Assembly: GCF_000745345.1 (NCBI RefSeq)
Contig: NZ_JQNR01000003.1
Location: 1,054,001-1,118,000 of the forward strand
Origin: Actinacidiphila yeochonensis CN732
Lineage (GTDB): Bacteria > Actinomycetota > Actinomycetes > Streptomycetales > Streptomycetaceae
Direction of reading: 5' to 3'
Length of the DNA: 64,000 nucleotides
In this document: positions 61,945 through 64,000 of the stretch, piece after piece
How the letters are laid out: the number at the start of each line of letters is the position of its first letter
Position numbering within the stretch: position 1 is the first letter of the stretch
Program-made: the position numbers and the translations under genes
Notes under the pieces: model-generated
Databases searched by the model: none
Told to the model about the DNA's origin: nothing
What the model saw: the letters and a program-made list of their open reading frames with translations, nothing else

Positions 61945-63780
61945 ATGGGCACACCCGCGGGCGGCCCCGGCGTCGAGCCCGGCAGCGCAGCCCAGACCAT
62001 CACCCGCAGTGATCATTCGCGAGGAGCGGGCGGAACCGGCCCGGTCGGCCCCGCCCGGCAGCCGGAGCCGACGGAATCCACGGGGGCCGCAGGGACCACG
62101 GGGTCCATGGGGTCCGCCGAGGCCGCGGACTACCGGGCCGCGTTCGCCGTCGCCCGCTCGGCGATGGCGCTGCTCGACTCCGACGGCACCGTGGTGGCGG
62201 CCAACCGCGCGCTGGCCCGGCTGCTGGGCACCTCGCCCGAGCGGCTGGCCGCCCAGCCGGCCGGCCCGCTGCTCGGCCTGGCCGGCGACCCGCACGCGCG
62301 GGCCGCGTTCGACGAGGTGCTGTCCGGGCGCCGCCGCCGGCTGCGCTGCGTGCGCCGGCTGGTCCGCCCCGACGGCGGCAGCGTGCGCGCCGAGATGGTG
62401 CTGTCCCGCACCGGCACCCGCCCGCTGCTGCTCACCGTCGAGGACGTGGGCGAACGCGAGGAGCTGCGCCGCGAGCTGCGGCACCTGCGGATGCACGACC
62501 CGGTGACCCGGCTGCCGAACCGGGCGCTGTTCTTCGAACGGCTCACGGACGCCTGCGCCCGGGCCCCCGAACGCGGCAACGGCCGGATCGGCCTGTGCTA
62601 CCTGGACCTGGACGGCTTCAAGGCGGTCAACGACACCCTCGGCCACCGGGTCGGCGACGAGCTGCTGGCCGCCGTGGCCGGCCGGCTGCTGGCCTGCGCC
62701 GAGGCCGGCGGCCACCTGGTGGCGCGGCTGGGCGGCGACGAGTTCGCGCTGCTGCTGCGGGACTCCACCGGCACCGGGCACGCCACCGGCCTGGCCGCCG
62801 CGGTGCTCGACGCGCTCCAGCGGCCGTTCGACGTGGCCGGGCACCGGCTGGCCGTCTCGGCGAGCATCGGGGTGGTGGAGCGGGAGGCGCAGGGCACCAC
62901 GGCCACCGGCCTGATGCAGGCCGCGGACACCACGCTGTACTGGGCGAAGGCCGACGGCAAGGGCCGCTGGACGCTCTTCGACCCCGAGCGCAACGAGCAC
63001 CGGATGACCCGTCAGGCCCTCTCCCGCACCCTGCGGCAGGCGGTGGAGCGGGGCGAGTTCGTCCTGGACTACCAGCCGCTGGTGGCCCTGGACTCCGGGG
63101 AGGTACGGGGGGTGGAGGCGCTGGTGCGCTGGGAGCACCCGCACTTCGGGCGGCTGGCCCCGAACCGCTTCATCGGGCTGGCCGAGGAGGACGGCTCGAT
63201 CGTGCAGCTGGGCCGGTGGGTGCTGGCCGAGTCCTGCCGGCAGGCGCGCGCCTGGCAGCGGCAGCGGCCCGAGACCCCGCTGGTGGTGAGCGTGAACGTG
63301 GCGGTGCGCCAGGTGTGGGACTCCGACCTGGTCGCCGACGTCGCGGAGATCCTGCGGGAGACCGGGCTGCCGCCGCGGCTGCTCCAGCTGGAGCTGACCG
63401 AGTCCGCGGTGATGGGCTCGGCCGGCCGGCCGTTGCAGGCGCTGCACGCGCTGGACGAGATGGGTGTGCGGATCGCCATCGACGACTTCGGCACCGGTTA
63501 CTCCAACCTCGCCTACATGAGCCGGCTGCCGGTCTCGGCGCTGAAGCTGGACGGCTCGTTCGTCCAGGGCTTCCGGTCCGCGGAGCACCCCAACCCGGCC
63601 GACGAGACGATCGTCGAGGCGCTGGTCGACCTCGCCCACCGGCTGGGCCTGACGGTCACGGCGGAGTGCGTGGAGAACGCCGAGCAGGCCGAGCGGCTGC
63701 GCCGGATCGGCTGCGACACCGGCCAGGGCTGGCACTACTCGCGGCCGGTGGGCCCGGACGCGATCTCCTGCCTGCTGTGA
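61945..63780 (+). CDS. PAS-GGDEF-EAL cyclic di-GMP enzyme
   Basis: The 611-residue soluble protein has about 60 low-complexity residues, a PAS-like domain (about 62-165; VARSAMALLDSDGTVVAANRALARLLG), a GGDEF domain (about 180-345) and an EAL domain (about 355-605). GGDEF at 263-267 is intact, but the RxxD inhibitory site upstream is missing (EAGG there). EAL at 391-393 and DDFGTGYSNL near 512 are intact, so both synthesis and hydrolysis of c-di-GMP are possible. It has no membrane segment. In streptomycetes c-di-GMP controls development through BldD. GGAG is 7 bases before ATG 61945. Confidence 0.93.
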   Translation: MGTPAGGPGVEPGSAAQTITRSDHSRGAGGTGPVGPARQPEPTESTGAAGTTGSMGSAEAADYRAAFAVARSAMALLDSDGTVVAANRALARLLGTSPERLAAQPAGPLLGLAGDPHARAAFDEVLSGRRRRLRCVRRLVRPDGGSVRAEMVLSRTGTRPLLLTVEDVGEREELRRELRHLRMHDPVTRLPNRALFFERLTDACARAPERGNGRIGLCYLDLDGFKAVNDTLGHRVGDELLAAVAGRLLACAEAGGHLVARLGGDEFALLLRDSTGTGHATGLAAAVLDALQRPFDVAGHRLAVSASIGVVEREAQGTTATGLMQAADTTLYWAKADGKGRWTLFDPERNEHRMTRQALSRTLRQAVERGEFVLDYQPLVALDSGEVRGVEALVRWEHPHFGRLAPNRFIGLAEEDGSIVQLGRWVLAESCRQARAWQRQRPETPLVVSVNVAVRQVWDSDLVADVAEILRETGLPPRLLQLELTESAVMGSAGRPLQALHALDEMGVRIAIDDFGTGYSNLAYMSRLPVSALKLDGSFVQGFRSAEHPNPADETIVEALVDLAHRLGLTVTAECVENAEQAERLRRIGCDTGQGWHYSRPVGPDAISCLL

Positions 63781-63845
63781 CCGCCGCCGGGCGCTGCGGC
63801 ACCCGAGGCGGGGACCCGGAACGGGGGCATGGACGCGGAGCAGGG

Positions 63846-63885
63846 AAGGGCCCGTGTCCTCGGGGGAGTGAGGACGCGGGCCCTT
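63846..63885 (+). terminator. Terminator after the GGDEF-EAL gene
   Basis: Arms 63846-63860 and 63871-63885 pair over 15 bp with one wobble around a 10-base loop. It also faces the gene entering from the right. Confidence 0.8.
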
Positions 63886-63973
63886 CGGGCCGGTGGCGGT
63901 GGGGTCGCCCGGCCGGCCGTACCTGAGGGGGGTTCAGCGGGGCGGTCCGGCCCCGCGGTTCAGGGACGGGACG

Positions 63974-64000
63974 TCAGCAGGCTCCCAGGTCCTGCCACAC
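63974..64000 (-). CDS. C-terminal end of a gene on the minus strand, possibly a carbohydrate-active enzyme
   Basis: Eight codons and a stop are visible: VWQDLGAC. Tails like WxDLGAC end many secreted Streptomyces proteins with C-terminal chitin- or cellulose-binding modules. The hint is weak; the gene lies almost wholly outside the window. Confidence 0.35.
   Translation of the reverse strand: MWQDLGAC

Overview
The window is very GC-rich actinobacterial DNA from a Streptomyces-type organism (Streptomycetaceae). The evidence is gene content and order: a desferrioxamine operon behind an iron box, glmS, adpA with its in-frame TTA codon next to ornA, tRNA-His, a cebR-cebEFG-bglC cellobiose locus with TGGGAGCGCTCCCA operators, and a complete whiE-type spore-pigment polyketide cluster. 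I see no transposase, integrase, prophage or CRISPR array.

Layout. 1-4.65 kb: end of a carboxyltransferase gene, then acyl-CoA carboxylase alpha subunit, HMG-CoA lyase and acyl-CoA dehydrogenase (branched-chain amino acid breakdown). 4.8-10.7 kb: iron box and desABCD. 10.9-16.8 kb: a small conserved gene, glmS, a universal stress protein, adpA and ornA. 17.1-19.7 kb: tRNA-His, HAD hydrolase, cutA, a hemC paralogue. 20.3-31.4 kb: cellulose/glucan use, with a secreted GH5 cellulase, a secreted GH64-like glucanase, cebR, cebEFG and bglC, linked by CebR-type palindromes; a small His/Gly-rich membrane protein lies inside. 31.6-34.8 kb: class F sortase, a Ser-rich surface protein and a two-domain multicopper oxidase. 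34.9-44.5 kb: spore-pigment type II PKS (FAD hydroxylase divergent from SchA/CurD protein, cupin, KS-alpha, KS-beta, ACP, two cyclases) facing an O-methyltransferase. 44.6-51.3 kb: beta-helix protein, spermidine-synthase-like protein, small unknown, histidine phosphatase, TetR/PAP2 pair. 51.4-55.8 kb: a translationally coupled trio of Cas4/RecB-like nuclease, unknown protein and SF1 helicase, the best candidate here for an uncharacterised system. 55.9-64 kb: DUF6879 protein, two small conserved proteins, tRNA-Lys, OsmC, two tandem M6 proteases, a PAS-GGDEF-EAL protein and the edge of one more gene.

Two window-wide features stand out. First, five genes are broken by single missing bases (eight in all), each in a G/C run or a short GC repeat; restoring them yields sensible proteins whose ends match neighbouring starts. 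This points to homopolymer under-calling, or less likely to real frameshifts. Second, several genes are followed by short tandem duplications that copy their last codons and stop, and many enzymes carry low-complexity Pro/Ala/Thr/Gly inserts, so short-repeat expansion seems active in this genome.
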